Shown: piece by piece, positions 7,544 to 15,470 of the stretch
Layout: every line of letters starts with the position of its first letter
How positions within the stretch are numbered: the first letter of the stretch is position 1
Source: JAZDCZ01 sp046757925
GTDB lineage: Bacteria > Gemmatimonadota > Gemmatimonadetes > Gemmatimonadales > GWC2-71-9
Length of the DNA: 21,768 nt
NCBI GenBank assembly: GCA_046757925.1
Contig: JBHHZE010000051.1
Span: 1-21,768 of the forward strand
Direction of reading: 5' to 3'
Program-made: the position numbers and the translations under genes
The notes under the pieces: generated by a model
Told to the model about the DNA's origin: nothing
Database searches by the model: none
Seen by the model: only the letters and a program-made list of their open reading frames with translations

Positions 7544-8827
7544 TCACACATGGTCACTAATAGCCGCAACAACCCGGTCGACCTGTTGCATCGTGTTGTA
7601 AATGTGAGGGCTCAGCCTTATGCCCGTGAAGTCACCTCCCATGGCCGCACATCCGATGTTGTGTTGCGTGTAGAGCGTGTCGAACAGCTCGCGCGCGTTT
7701 GCCCCCGGGACGGAAAACACCACGACTCCGGCGCTGAGTTCAGGCTCTCGTGGCGTGTGGAACCGTAGCTCCGGAATGTTTGCCTGCAACTTCGACTTGA
7801 CGGCTGCCGCAAGCTCCAGGACCCGCGCCTCGATTCTGTCCGCCCCAATGGCGTCGTGGAACGTCAGCGTGGCGCCAATTGCCGAAACGGCAGCATCGTC
7901 TCGCTGGCCAAGATTGTCGAACTTGCGCGCACCGTGCTCCACGGCGCTTTGCCAGCCGACTCCGACGTTGTTCGGCCAGAGTCTCGCGATATTCTCGCGC
8001 CTCACAAATAACAACCCTGTCTCCTTGGGACCCAGGAACCACTTATGTGTGCTTCCGGTGTAGAAATCGCATCCCATTTCGTGCAGGTTGACTCGAATCG
8101 CGCCGAAACTCTGGGCGCCGTCTACCAGAGTCACCACATTATGTTCTCGCCCCAGCCCGCAAAGCGCCTTCGCGGGAAGCCGTACGCCCGATATGTTCGA
8201 GACGTGGCTGAATGCGAGTACCTTGGTGCGCGGTCCCACGGCCTGCCGGAACGGGCTCACCAGACTCTCTTCGCTGTCGGGCAGCGCCGGAGTGCTGACA
8301 CGCGTCACCTCGAATCCGTAACGTGCAGCTCGCACATCCCAAGCGACGTTGTTGGTGGGGTGGTTCTGATCCCAGATGACGACTTCATCGCCGGCTCCCA
8401 AGGCGAGTCCGCTGATCACGGTGTTGTTTCCTTCGCTCGTGTTGCGGGTGATCGCGATCTCATCGGCGTCAGCACCTACGAAGCGGGCAAGCCCGCGACG
8501 AGCCGCCCCTCGCAGTTTCCCGAACTTTGACCTATTCTGGAACGAGGCATCGGCGTCCACATCGCGTGTGAGACGAGTGACCGTTTCACTGACCGAGTAC
8601 GGCGAAGGGCAGAGGTTGGCCGCGTTCATCAAGATCAAGTCGGGTCGAAGCGGGAACTGCTCCTTGACGAGTTGCCAAAACGCTTCGTCGTCTGTACTGC
8701 GGGGTCCCAGTGGAGGGATAGTACCGATGCGCGGCCGAGGGCTGGGGTATGCGGCAGGAGCCATGGCGGCCGCGGTCATGCCGCCGAAAACGTGCAGGAG
8801 GAAGCGGCGCCGGTCTTGAGTCTTCAT
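7544..8827 (-). CDS. Tat-exported class-V aminotransferase-fold PLP enzyme (isopenicillin-N-epimerase/cysteine-desulfurase-like)
   Basis: 427 residues. The N-terminus MKTQDRRRFLLHVFGG followed by an Ala-rich stretch is a twin-arginine signal, so the PLP enzyme is folded in the cytoplasm and then exported. Fold-type-I class-V features are TRNTSEGNN (128-135) for phosphate binding, the Asp236 motif VDGAQSFG contacting the pyridine nitrogen, and Lys262 in GSTHKWFLGPKETG as the Schiff-base lysine. Length is normal for the family. Members include isopenicillin N epimerases, cysteine desulfurases and many uncharacterised exported proteins; substrate cannot be assigned. ATG 8827 is chosen because it gives a complete Tat signal; residues encoded upstream are not family-like. 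It is divergent from a secreted amidohydrolase, so the two may work on related periplasmic amino-acid derivatives. Confidence 0.88.
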   Translation of the reverse strand: MKTQDRRRFLLHVFGGMTAAAMAPAAYPSPRPRIGTIPPLGPRSTDDEAFWQLVKEQFPLRPDLILMNAANLCPSPYSVSETVTRLTRDVDADASFQNRSKFGKLRGAARRGLARFVGADADEIAITRNTSEGNNTVISGLALGAGDEVVIWDQNHPTNNVAWDVRAARYGFEVTRVSTPALPDSEESLVSPFRQAVGPRTKVLAFSHVSNISGVRLPAKALCGLGREHNVVTLVDGAQSFGAIRVNLHEMGCDFYTGSTHKWFLGPKETGLLFVRRENIARLWPNNVGVGWQSAVEHGARKFDNLGQRDDAAVSAIGATLTFHDAIGADRIEARVLELAAAVKSKLQANIPELRFHTPREPELSAGVVVFSVPGANARELFDTLYTQHNIGCAAMGGDFTGIRLSPHIYNTMQQVDRVVAAISDHV

Positions 8828-8956
8828 TGGGTCCGTCCAGGCTAGTGGTCTCGCGTAGCTCGATCTAGATTGGTCTAAGATAGGGCCGGCAACGCGAGCA
8901 GGTAACCAGCCACGCTCGGTCCAGCTTTTTTCACACCGCAATTCGTTGGAGGATCG

Positions 8957-10222
8957 ATGGGAAGTGCAATGGCCCGCAGAACAGTGGCGGTATTGGCCCT
9001 TCTGGCAGCAAGTAGCGCATGTGCCGCACAGGCCCAAGATGCCGGGCAGGCGGTGGCGCTGGTGGGAGCAACCGTAATCGACCCAGGCGTCGATCAACCG
9101 ATCCGCAATGCCACCGTCCTAGTGAGGTCCGGCAAGATTCAGAGCGTGACAGCCGGGGGAGGGACGGTTCCGGGAGACGCCCGGGTTATCGATCTCGGCG
9201 GACGCTACCTGGTGCCCGGGTTGATCGATGCCCACGTGCACATCGGAAACTTTGCTGCAGCACGCCGGGCGCTGGAGTCGGGAGTGACCACGGCACGTAG
9301 CATGGGGGTGGGCTTCGCGGATGTGGGATTGCGCAAGCTGATTGCCAAAGGAGCAATCGAAGGTCCGGAACTGTTGGCAGCCGGCTACCACGTGCGACCT
9401 CAAATGCAACCTCAGTTCTTCATCGATGAACCGGACATGAGTGATCTCATGAAGTCCGGCGTGCAAGGGGAGGAAGCAGTGCGTCGGGTGGCCCGGACGA
9501 TGATTGCTCACGGCGTTGACTTCATCAAGACAACGGCAACCGAACGGGCGGGGCTTCCCAACACGGATCCGCGGAAACCTCTCTACAACGAACGGGAACT
9601 GGCGGCGTTGGTAGAAGAAGGCGCTCGGGCCGGTATCCCGGTCGCGGCACACGCGCACGGTGACGAGGGAGCCAGGGCCGCAGTAGAGGCAGGCGTTCGC
9701 AGCATAGAGCACGGTACGTACTTGAGCGATGAGACGCTGTCGCTCATGATGAAGAAGGGCACATATCTCGTACCCACCATAGCTGTGGTCTCCGACCTGA
9801 CCCAACCGGGTGGTGACTACGACAACGCAGTCCTGAACATTCGAGGGCGCCATATGTTGCCCCGCGTCCGAGAAATGGCGGGAAATGCGCACCGCATGGG
9901 TGTGAAGATGGTTGCGGCCACCGACACGGGCTATGGGCCGCGTAGCGTATTGCGGCTCAGTCACGAGCTCATTGAACTCGTGAGGATCGGCATGACACCC
10001 ATGGAGGCCATACGATCTGCCACCACTGTGGCCGCCCAACTCCTCGGCGTGGACGATCATACGGGGAGAATCGCACCGGGCATGGATGCAGACCTCCTGG
10101 TCCTGGAACGCAGCCCGCTCGATGACATCGGCACCTACCAGGACGTGCTGTTCGTCATGACCGATGGCAGGATCGCGGTGGATCGCCTGGAGTGGAAGCA
10201 GGCACCGCCGAAGACCGAGTAG
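8957..10222 (+). CDS. Secreted metal-dependent amidohydrolase (imidazolonepropionase/prolidase-like)
   Basis: 421 residues with an N-terminal Sec signal (hydrophobic 9-24, AQAQDA cleavage region). It has the amidohydrolase-superfamily beta-sandwich plus TIM barrel. Metal-site residues visible are His93 and His95 (DAHVHIG), Lys191 (DFIKTTAT, the likely carbamylated lysine), His232 (AAHAHG), His252 (SIEHGT) and Asp323 (AATDTG), so the site is complete. Related enzymes hydrolyse imidazolonepropionate, Xaa-Pro or N-acyl and cyclic amides; the substrate here is unknown. ATG 8957 has GGAGGA (8948-8953) only three bases upstream; a second ATG at 8969 is possible. The MEMO1-family gene starts six bases after the stop. 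A paralogue lies at 19335-20597. Confidence 0.9.
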   Translation: MGSAMARRTVAVLALLAASSACAAQAQDAGQAVALVGATVIDPGVDQPIRNATVLVRSGKIQSVTAGGGTVPGDARVIDLGGRYLVPGLIDAHVHIGNFAAARRALESGVTTARSMGVGFADVGLRKLIAKGAIEGPELLAAGYHVRPQMQPQFFIDEPDMSDLMKSGVQGEEAVRRVARTMIAHGVDFIKTTATERAGLPNTDPRKPLYNERELAALVEEGARAGIPVAAHAHGDEGARAAVEAGVRSIEHGTYLSDETLSLMMKKGTYLVPTIAVVSDLTQPGGDYDNAVLNIRGRHMLPRVREMAGNAHRMGVKMVAATDTGYGPRSVLRLSHELIELVRIGMTPMEAIRSATTVAAQLLGVDDHTGRIAPGMDADLLVLERSPLDDIGTYQDVLFVMTDGRIAVDRLEWKQAPPKTE

Positions 10223-10228
10223 CGCACC

Positions 10229-11050
10229 TTGCCTGGAGTCCGACAACCAGCGGTAGCGGGCCGGTTCTATCCGGCTGACTCCGAAGAGCTACGGGGCATG
10301 GTGACGGGGATGCTGGGAGAGGTCGATGCGCGAACGACGCCCGCGACCGGTGCCATCGTACCACACGCTGGGCTCATCTATTCCGGCAAATGTGCGGCCC
10401 GAGTGTTTGGCTGTATCCGACTGCCGCCATTGGTGGTCATTCTGGCACCCAACCACACTGGTCTGTTGGACAATCCGGGCGGCGCGTCCGCCTGGCTGGG
10501 TGAGCGGTTTGCCACGCCGCTGGGCGATGTGACCGTTGAGCGAACGTTCATTACCGAGTTGATCGATCGCTGCCCTCTGGTTGGCCACGACGACGCGGCG
10601 CATAGGGCGGAGCACGCCATAGAAGTCGAGTTGCCGTTCTTGTCACTGCTTGCTCCCACGACTGCTATCGCACCGATGGTACTGGCCTGGGACGACTGGG
10701 AACGATGTGAGTCGCTGGCGCGTGCGCTCGCGGAGACCGTGCGCACGTGGCCCGACGACGTGTTGCTGGTCGCGTCGTCGGACATGACTCACTACGAATC
10801 TGCGGCGAGTGCAGACAGTAAGGATCGCGTGGCCCTAAATGCGGTGGAGCGTCTGGACGGCGAATCCCTGCTCGACATATGCCGCAGGGACCACGTGACC
10901 ATGTGCGGGCGGGCACCGGCGGCCGTGGTGCTAGAGGCTGCCCGCCTTCTCGGGGCTACCAAGGGACAGGTCGTGGACTACCGTCACAGCGGCTGGGTGA
11001 CCGGAGACGACACGAGTGTGGTGGCCTACGCCGGGGTGGTGATCTCTTGA
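10229..11050 (+). CDS. amrB: MEMO1-family protein (AmmeMemoRadiSam system protein B)
   Basis: 273 residues, full family length. Family motifs are RQPAVAGRFYPAD at the N-terminus, IVPHAGLIYSG with His46, LAPNHTG with His76, AEHAIEVELPFL, SSDMTHYES with His188, and MCGRAP with Cys226. The three His and the Cys correspond to the copper- or metal-binding residues of human MEMO1 and to the dioxygenase-like fold. The biochemical role of bacterial members is not settled. In many genomes the gene sits with an AMMECR1 protein and a radical SAM protein; neither is beside it here. TTG 10229 is taken as start because it places the conserved N-terminal motif at residue 5 and no ATG exists upstream. It follows the amidohydrolase by six bases, so the two are probably co-transcribed. 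Confidence 0.9.
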   Translation: MPGVRQPAVAGRFYPADSEELRGMVTGMLGEVDARTTPATGAIVPHAGLIYSGKCAARVFGCIRLPPLVVILAPNHTGLLDNPGGASAWLGERFATPLGDVTVERTFITELIDRCPLVGHDDAAHRAEHAIEVELPFLSLLAPTTAIAPMVLAWDDWERCESLARALAETVRTWPDDVLLVASSDMTHYESAASADSKDRVALNAVERLDGESLLDICRRDHVTMCGRAPAAVVLEAARLLGATKGQVVDYRHSGWVTGDDTSVVAYAGVVIS

Positions 11051-11058
11051 GATCTCAA
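11047..11058. repeat. 12-bp perfect palindrome over the amrB stop codon
   Basis: TTGAGATCTCAA is self-complementary with no loop and includes the TGA stop of the MEMO1-family gene. It sits between this gene and the convergent korB. The stem is too short and loop-free for a normal intrinsic terminator; it may be chance or a protein-binding site. Confidence 0.3.
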
Positions 11059-11092
11059 CGTCTTGACCGCGGAGCTACTTACCGTACTGCGG

Positions 11093-12121
11093 TTAGCCAG
11101 CCACGGTCCAAGTCTGCCCCTGCCGGAATAGCGCATTGAGATCGGCGTTCCCGTTCCCGGCGGCGGCCTCTGCCATCTGAGCCAACACGGACTCATCGTA
11201 GGGCTTTTTGGGGCGGCAGTACAGCACGCCGAGTGCCACTGGAAATCGCGGCGGTCGCATGGAGGCCAGCATGGCCGCAAGGCCGAGGTTGGTCTCATCG
11301 TGGATCAGCACCTCGTCTGGCGAAATTCCATCTTGTTCGAGGTCCACCGTCTCGAGTTCGAGTGCGCCGCACTTTAGCCTGACTCCCCGGCTCCCGTCCT
11401 TCCCGAACAGCAAGGGCTTACCGTGCTCCAAGTGGATCTGCATTTCGGTGCTAACGCTCTTGTCGGTGAACTCGTCGAACACCCCGTCGTTGTAGATCTT
11501 GCAGTTCTGGAAGATCTCGACGAACGAGGCTCCTCTGTTGGCCCGTGCTCGTTTCAGAGTCTCGACGAGCTTGGGCTGCTGGGTATCGATACCGCGCGCA
11601 ACGAACCTGCCGCCCGCGCCGAGCGCGAGCAACGCCGGCGACACCGGCGCTTCGATCGAGCCCAACGGGGTCGAGGGCGATTTGGTGCCCGGTCGCGATG
11701 TGGGAGAGTACTGACCCTTCGTAAGTCCGTAAATCTCGTTGTTGAACAGAATGATCTGCAGGTCCACGTTGCGGCGCAGAATGTGTAACAAGTGATTGCC
11801 ACCAATGCTCAATGCGTCGCCGTCTCCGGTCATGACCCAGATGTCCAGCTCAGGGTTCGCCAGCTTCGTACCCGTCGCAACCGCCGGCGCTCGTCCATGA
11901 ATGGTGTGGAACCCGTAGGTGGACATATAGTACGGGAACCGGGCCGCACACCCAATGCCCGAGATAAACACGGTGTTCTCCCGGTTGGCGCCCACCTCGC
12001 TGAGGGTGCGCTGAATGGCCTTCAGAATGGCGTAGTCACCGCACCCGGGGCACCAACGCACTTCCTGGTCGGACGCGAAGTCTTTGGGCTTCAGCTTGGA
12101 TGGTGGTGAAGCGACAGTCAT
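11093..12121 (-). CDS. korB: 2-oxoacid:ferredoxin oxidoreductase, beta subunit
   Basis: 342 residues. This is the thiamine-diphosphate and iron-sulfur subunit of the 2-oxoglutarate (or other 2-oxoacid):ferredoxin oxidoreductase. The TPP/Mg site is GDGDALSIGGNH (99-110) followed by FNNEIYG (126-132). Cys24 and Cys27 (WCPGCGDY), Cys58 (GIGCAARFPYY) and the Cys in FQNCKIYND are placed to ligate the 4Fe-4S cluster. Length is normal for the two-subunit type. Its ATG lies one base after the korA stop, so translation is coupled. It catalyses oxidative decarboxylation of a 2-oxoacid to an acyl-CoA with reduced ferredoxin. Which 2-oxoacid is preferred cannot be read from the sequence. Confidence 0.94.
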   Translation of the reverse strand: MTVASPPSKLKPKDFASDQEVRWCPGCGDYAILKAIQRTLSEVGANRENTVFISGIGCAARFPYYMSTYGFHTIHGRAPAVATGTKLANPELDIWVMTGDGDALSIGGNHLLHILRRNVDLQIILFNNEIYGLTKGQYSPTSRPGTKSPSTPLGSIEAPVSPALLALGAGGRFVARGIDTQQPKLVETLKRARANRGASFVEIFQNCKIYNDGVFDEFTDKSVSTEMQIHLEHGKPLLFGKDGSRGVRLKCGALELETVDLEQDGISPDEVLIHDETNLGLAAMLASMRPPRFPVALGVLYCRPKKPYDESVLAQMAEAAAGNGNADLNALFRQGQTWTVAG

Positions 12122-12122
12122 G

Positions 12123-14000
12123 TCAACTCTCCAACTTTGACCGGATGGCGCTCGCCACCTCGGCTATCTTGAATGGTTTGCCAGTGACCTTGTCGAGGTT
12201 CTGGGCGTCAACCAGATAGGTGCTACGCAACATCGTTACCAGTTGTCCGTTGTTCATCTCCGGAACCAGGATCTGATCGAATCCACGAAGTAACTCGCCC
12301 AGGTTCCGCGGAAAGGGATTGAGATATCTAATGTGAATCTGTGATACTGCGTGACCTTCATCGCGCAGGCGCTTCACTGCTTGGTGTATCGGACCGTACG
12401 TGGAGCCCCAACCGACAACAGCCAGCTTGCCACGGGCCGGCCCCAATGCCACTTCCTGGAGCGGAATATCATTTGCGATTCCGGCGATCTTCGCCGCCCG
12501 GACCTTGGTCATTCGTTGGTGATTGTCGGGGTCGTATGAGACGTCTCCCGTGTCATACGATTTTTCCAGGCCGCCAATGCGGTGCTCGAGCCCCGGAGTG
12601 CCCGGGGTCGCCCACACCCTTGCGAGGGTATCCGGGTCGCGCAGGGATGGGTGAAATCCCTCCGGGTCCTTGCGAAACCTGGCAGGAAATCGCGGCAAAG
12701 CGTTTACATCGGGAATGAGCCACGGCTCGGCGGCGTTGGCCAGATATCCGTCGCTCAGCAGAATGACCGGCGTCATGAACTTGGTGGCCAACCGCACCGC
12801 CTCAAACGCGACCTCGAAGCAGTCGGCCGAGGTGGCCGCTGCGAGCACTGGAAGCGGTGCGTCGGCATTGCGGCCGTACACGGCCTGATAGAGATCGGAT
12901 TGCTCCGTCTTTGTGGGCAGGCCTGTCGAGGGGCCAGCCCGTTGCGAGTTCACGATGACGAGAGGCAATTCGGTACTGATGGCGAGGCCGATCGCCTCGG
13001 TCTTGAGCGCGATTCCAGGGCCCGAACTCGAAGTCACCCCAAGCGATCCCGCATAAGACGCGCCGATCGCCGCGCATATCGCGGCGATCTCGTCCTCTGC
13101 CTGGAACGTCACCACGCCGAACTGCTTGAGGCTTGCCAATAAATGGAGCAGTGGGGAAGCCGGGGTGATGGGGTAGGAGCCCAGCACGATTGGCAGACCG
13201 GCGGCCCGTGCGCCTGCCACGAGTCCCCACGCGAGCGTTTGGGTACCGGTGACCGTCCGATACTCACCCGGCGGCACTTCGGCCTTCTGATCCGCACCAA
13301 CGGCATAGCTCGAAAGTTCTGCGGTCTCGCCAAAAGCGTGCCCGGCGTTTAGGGCCGCTATGTTGGCCTCTGCGATCTCCGGCCTGTTCCGGAACTTCTT
13401 CCGCAGGAGATCTATGGTGGCCTGGCGCTCCCGACCGTACATCCAGAGCGTTAGGCCCAATGTCCACATGTTGCGGCTTCTCAGCGCCTCCTTTTGCCCC
13501 AACCCGAACGGCTTGACCGCCTCGAGGGTCATCTTGGAGATGTCGAGTTCGATGGTGCGATACCCGCTCAAACCACCGTTGGTCAAAGGGTTGGCCTCGT
13601 ATCCGGCCTTGGCGAGGTTGCGTTTGGTGAAGGCCGAGGTGTCGACAATCACGGTTCCACCGGGCCTCACGTCCGCAAGGTTGACCTTGAGTGCAGCCGG
13701 ATTCATTGCCACCAACGCGTCCAGTTCGTCTCCGGCGGTCAGTATATCATAGGCTCCGAAGTGGATCTGGAATGCCGATACACCGAACGTAGTCCCGGCC
13801 GGCGCGCGGATCTCCGCGGGATAATCGGGAAACGTGGCCAGGTCGTTCCCGAATAGCGCGGTTTCCTGGGTGAACTGATTTCCCGTGAGTTGCATTCCAT
13901 CGCCGGAATCTCCGGCAAATCGGATGACTACTGTATCGCGGCTCTCGGCAGGGTGGTCGTGGGCGTGCTCGGTGGAGGTCGTGTCTTTCTGTACTGTCAT
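12123..14000 (-). CDS. korA: 2-oxoacid:ferredoxin oxidoreductase, fused gamma-alpha subunit
   Basis: 625 residues. Residues 20-215 are the gamma domain (RFAGDSGDGMQLTGN, then FPDYPAEIRAPAGT, then NPAALKVNLADVRPGG) and residues 245-620 the alpha part (GSYPITPASPLLHLLA, then FQAEDEIAAICAAIGASYAG, then TSSSGPGIALKTEAIGLA, with VNSQRAGPSTGLPT nearby). Fusion in this order is characteristic of the two-subunit KorAB enzymes found in aerobes and many environmental bacteria. ATG 14000 is the first family-like start; the ribosome-binding site is weak (GCGGGAT). It is followed directly by korB. No dedicated ferredoxin gene is adjacent. The first 19 or so residues, with several His, precede the domain. 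Confidence 0.94.
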   Translation of the reverse strand: MTVQKDTTSTEHAHDHPAESRDTVVIRFAGDSGDGMQLTGNQFTQETALFGNDLATFPDYPAEIRAPAGTTFGVSAFQIHFGAYDILTAGDELDALVAMNPAALKVNLADVRPGGTVIVDTSAFTKRNLAKAGYEANPLTNGGLSGYRTIELDISKMTLEAVKPFGLGQKEALRSRNMWTLGLTLWMYGRERQATIDLLRKKFRNRPEIAEANIAALNAGHAFGETAELSSYAVGADQKAEVPPGEYRTVTGTQTLAWGLVAGARAAGLPIVLGSYPITPASPLLHLLASLKQFGVVTFQAEDEIAAICAAIGASYAGSLGVTSSSGPGIALKTEAIGLAISTELPLVIVNSQRAGPSTGLPTKTEQSDLYQAVYGRNADAPLPVLAAATSADCFEVAFEAVRLATKFMTPVILLSDGYLANAAEPWLIPDVNALPRFPARFRKDPEGFHPSLRDPDTLARVWATPGTPGLEHRIGGLEKSYDTGDVSYDPDNHQRMTKVRAAKIAGIANDIPLQEVALGPARGKLAVVGWGSTYGPIHQAVKRLRDEGHAVSQIHIRYLNPFPRNLGELLRGFDQILVPEMNNGQLVTMLRSTYLVDAQNLDKVTGKPFKIAEVASAIRSKLES

Positions 14001-14266
14001 TTATCCCGCTCTTGTATCTGCGCTGCCCGGCCCGCGGCGACCGTTGCCAGCTTGGGGCTCGGGCAGATTATGAAATGCGACGGCGATTCAAGATAGTCGA
14101 TACCCACCCGTAAATGGAAGCGCCGCAATCGGATGGGCGCCTGTTGGCTGCTGCGACGTTGCGGAGTCGAGCCCCCGGTAATATCTAGCAATATGGTGAT
14201 CGGTTGTTGCGTTGTGCCCGATCAAGCCCAATAACGCGAGGTGTGCGGTATGGCGCGGGGTTTCCG
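14001..14266. other. Divergent intergenic region between korA and a serine hydrolase
   Basis: This 266-base stretch must carry the promoters for both flanking genes. A TTGCGG (near 14159) with TATCTA 17 bases downstream is a weak plus-strand candidate. An in-frame TTG at 14204 and a GTG at 14243 could extend the serine hydrolase. I see no RNA gene, repeat or other coding sequence here. Confidence 0.4.
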
Positions 14267-15454
14267 ATGACGATGTTACGATGGTCCGGCCGACTGGCGC
14301 TGGCCGCGACGATGCTAACAGTAGTGCCCACCGTAGGGTTTGGGGCGTATCAGGCGATCGTGGCCGGCGATTCTCTACTGCACGTTGGCACGGTCGAGGC
14401 TGCGATCGCCGGATTCGAGGCCCGCCTGGCAAGCGACGTGGAGGCTGACGCAGTAGGCGGGCTTACGGCGGCAATCGCTGAGCGAGGTCAAGTCATCTGG
14501 GCCAAGGCGTTCGGATGGGCGGACACTCGGCACCGAGTCCGAGCGGACGTGAAGACGATCTACCGCACCGGCTCGATATCCAAGACGTTCACGGCCACTG
14601 TATTGATGCAGCTGGTTGATCGCGGCGTCGTAGCGCTCGATGATCGGGTGGTCAGATATCTTCCGGAGTTCGCCCAGCTGGACGGGGTGCCGGAACAAGT
14701 GAGTGAGATTACGCTGCGTGAACTGGCCAGCCACACCGGGGGTTTGGTCAGGGAACCGGAACTGGAGAATGCTGCTACAGGCCCGATAGAGCAGTGGGAA
14801 ACCAAGGTCCTTGCGTCCATTCCCACTACGGCACTCGCGTCAGCCCCGGGCGAACAGTACGCATATTCGAACATTGGGTTTGGGATCTTGGGCCTTGCGC
14901 TGTCTCGCGCCGCCCGCAAACCCTTTATGGATCTCGTAACCGATATGATCTTCAGACCCCTCGGGATGGAGCACTCTACGTTTATCGTGACTGCCGATCT
15001 CGAACCTCATCTCGCTGTGGGATATGCGAACCGCCGGGACGGAACCGTAGACGAAGAACTCCCGGCCATGGAGCACGCTGGCAGGGGTTATAAGGTCCCA
15101 AATGGAGGTGTCTACAGCACAGTTGAAGATCTTGCCCGTTTTGTCGGGGGCCTTATCGGTTCGTCCGATGTAGATATTATCTCTGCGGCGAGCAGACGCG
15201 AGATGCAGATGGTCCAGACTCCAGGTGATTCCGCGACGGGGTATGGTCTGGGCCTGATGTTGCGATCCACGGTCGATGGCAGGCGGCTTGCATCTCATTC
15301 CGGTTCGGTCGCCGGGTATACAGCATTCATGGTGTTCGACCGGGCGACCGGATTGTCTGTGACTCTGCTACGGAACTACAACGTTGGGAGGACCAACCTG
15401 CGTAAAGTCGCGACGGCGCTCGAAGAGGATCTCGTGAAGGCGGCAGGCCGCTAG
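14267..15454 (+). CDS. Exported serine hydrolase, class C beta-lactamase/penicillin-binding-protein fold
   Basis: 395 residues. The N-terminus is hydrophobic (about residues 9-28), a signal peptide or anchor. The active-site triad of the family is complete: S103-IS-K106 (the SxxK nucleophile and base), Tyr200-Ser-Asn202 (YxN), and His344-Ser-Gly346 in place of KTG, typical for esterase- and peptidase-like members. These proteins act on esters, D-amino-acid peptides or beta-lactams; HSG rather than KTG makes a real beta-lactamase less likely. ATG 14267 is selected since GGGG lies six bases before it and it gives a proper signal; ATG 14273 is nearly equivalent. The gene is solitary, divergent from korA and convergent with the next gene at 15471. 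Confidence 0.88.
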   Translation: MTMLRWSGRLALAATMLTVVPTVGFGAYQAIVAGDSLLHVGTVEAAIAGFEARLASDVEADAVGGLTAAIAERGQVIWAKAFGWADTRHRVRADVKTIYRTGSISKTFTATVLMQLVDRGVVALDDRVVRYLPEFAQLDGVPEQVSEITLRELASHTGGLVREPELENAATGPIEQWETKVLASIPTTALASAPGEQYAYSNIGFGILGLALSRAARKPFMDLVTDMIFRPLGMEHSTFIVTADLEPHLAVGYANRRDGTVDEELPAMEHAGRGYKVPNGGVYSTVEDLARFVGGLIGSSDVDIISAASRREMQMVQTPGDSATGYGLGLMLRSTVDGRRLASHSGSVAGYTAFMVFDRATGLSVTLLRNYNVGRTNLRKVATALEEDLVKAAGR

Positions 15455-15470
15455 ACGGAGCAAGCGACTG

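Noticed and set aside
9119..10246. 375-codon minus-strand frame across the first amidohydrolase
   Set aside because: The plus strand encodes a complete metal site and signal peptide; the antisense frame has His- and Cys-rich composition of a shadow.
11066..11093. Hairpin ACCGC...GCGGT before korB stop as terminator
   Set aside because: Five base pairs with an 18-base loop and no T tract is too weak.
14267..15454. Antibiotic-resistance beta-lactamase
   Set aside because: The third motif is HSG instead of KTG, and no regulator or mobile context is present; esterase- or peptidase-type function is more likely.
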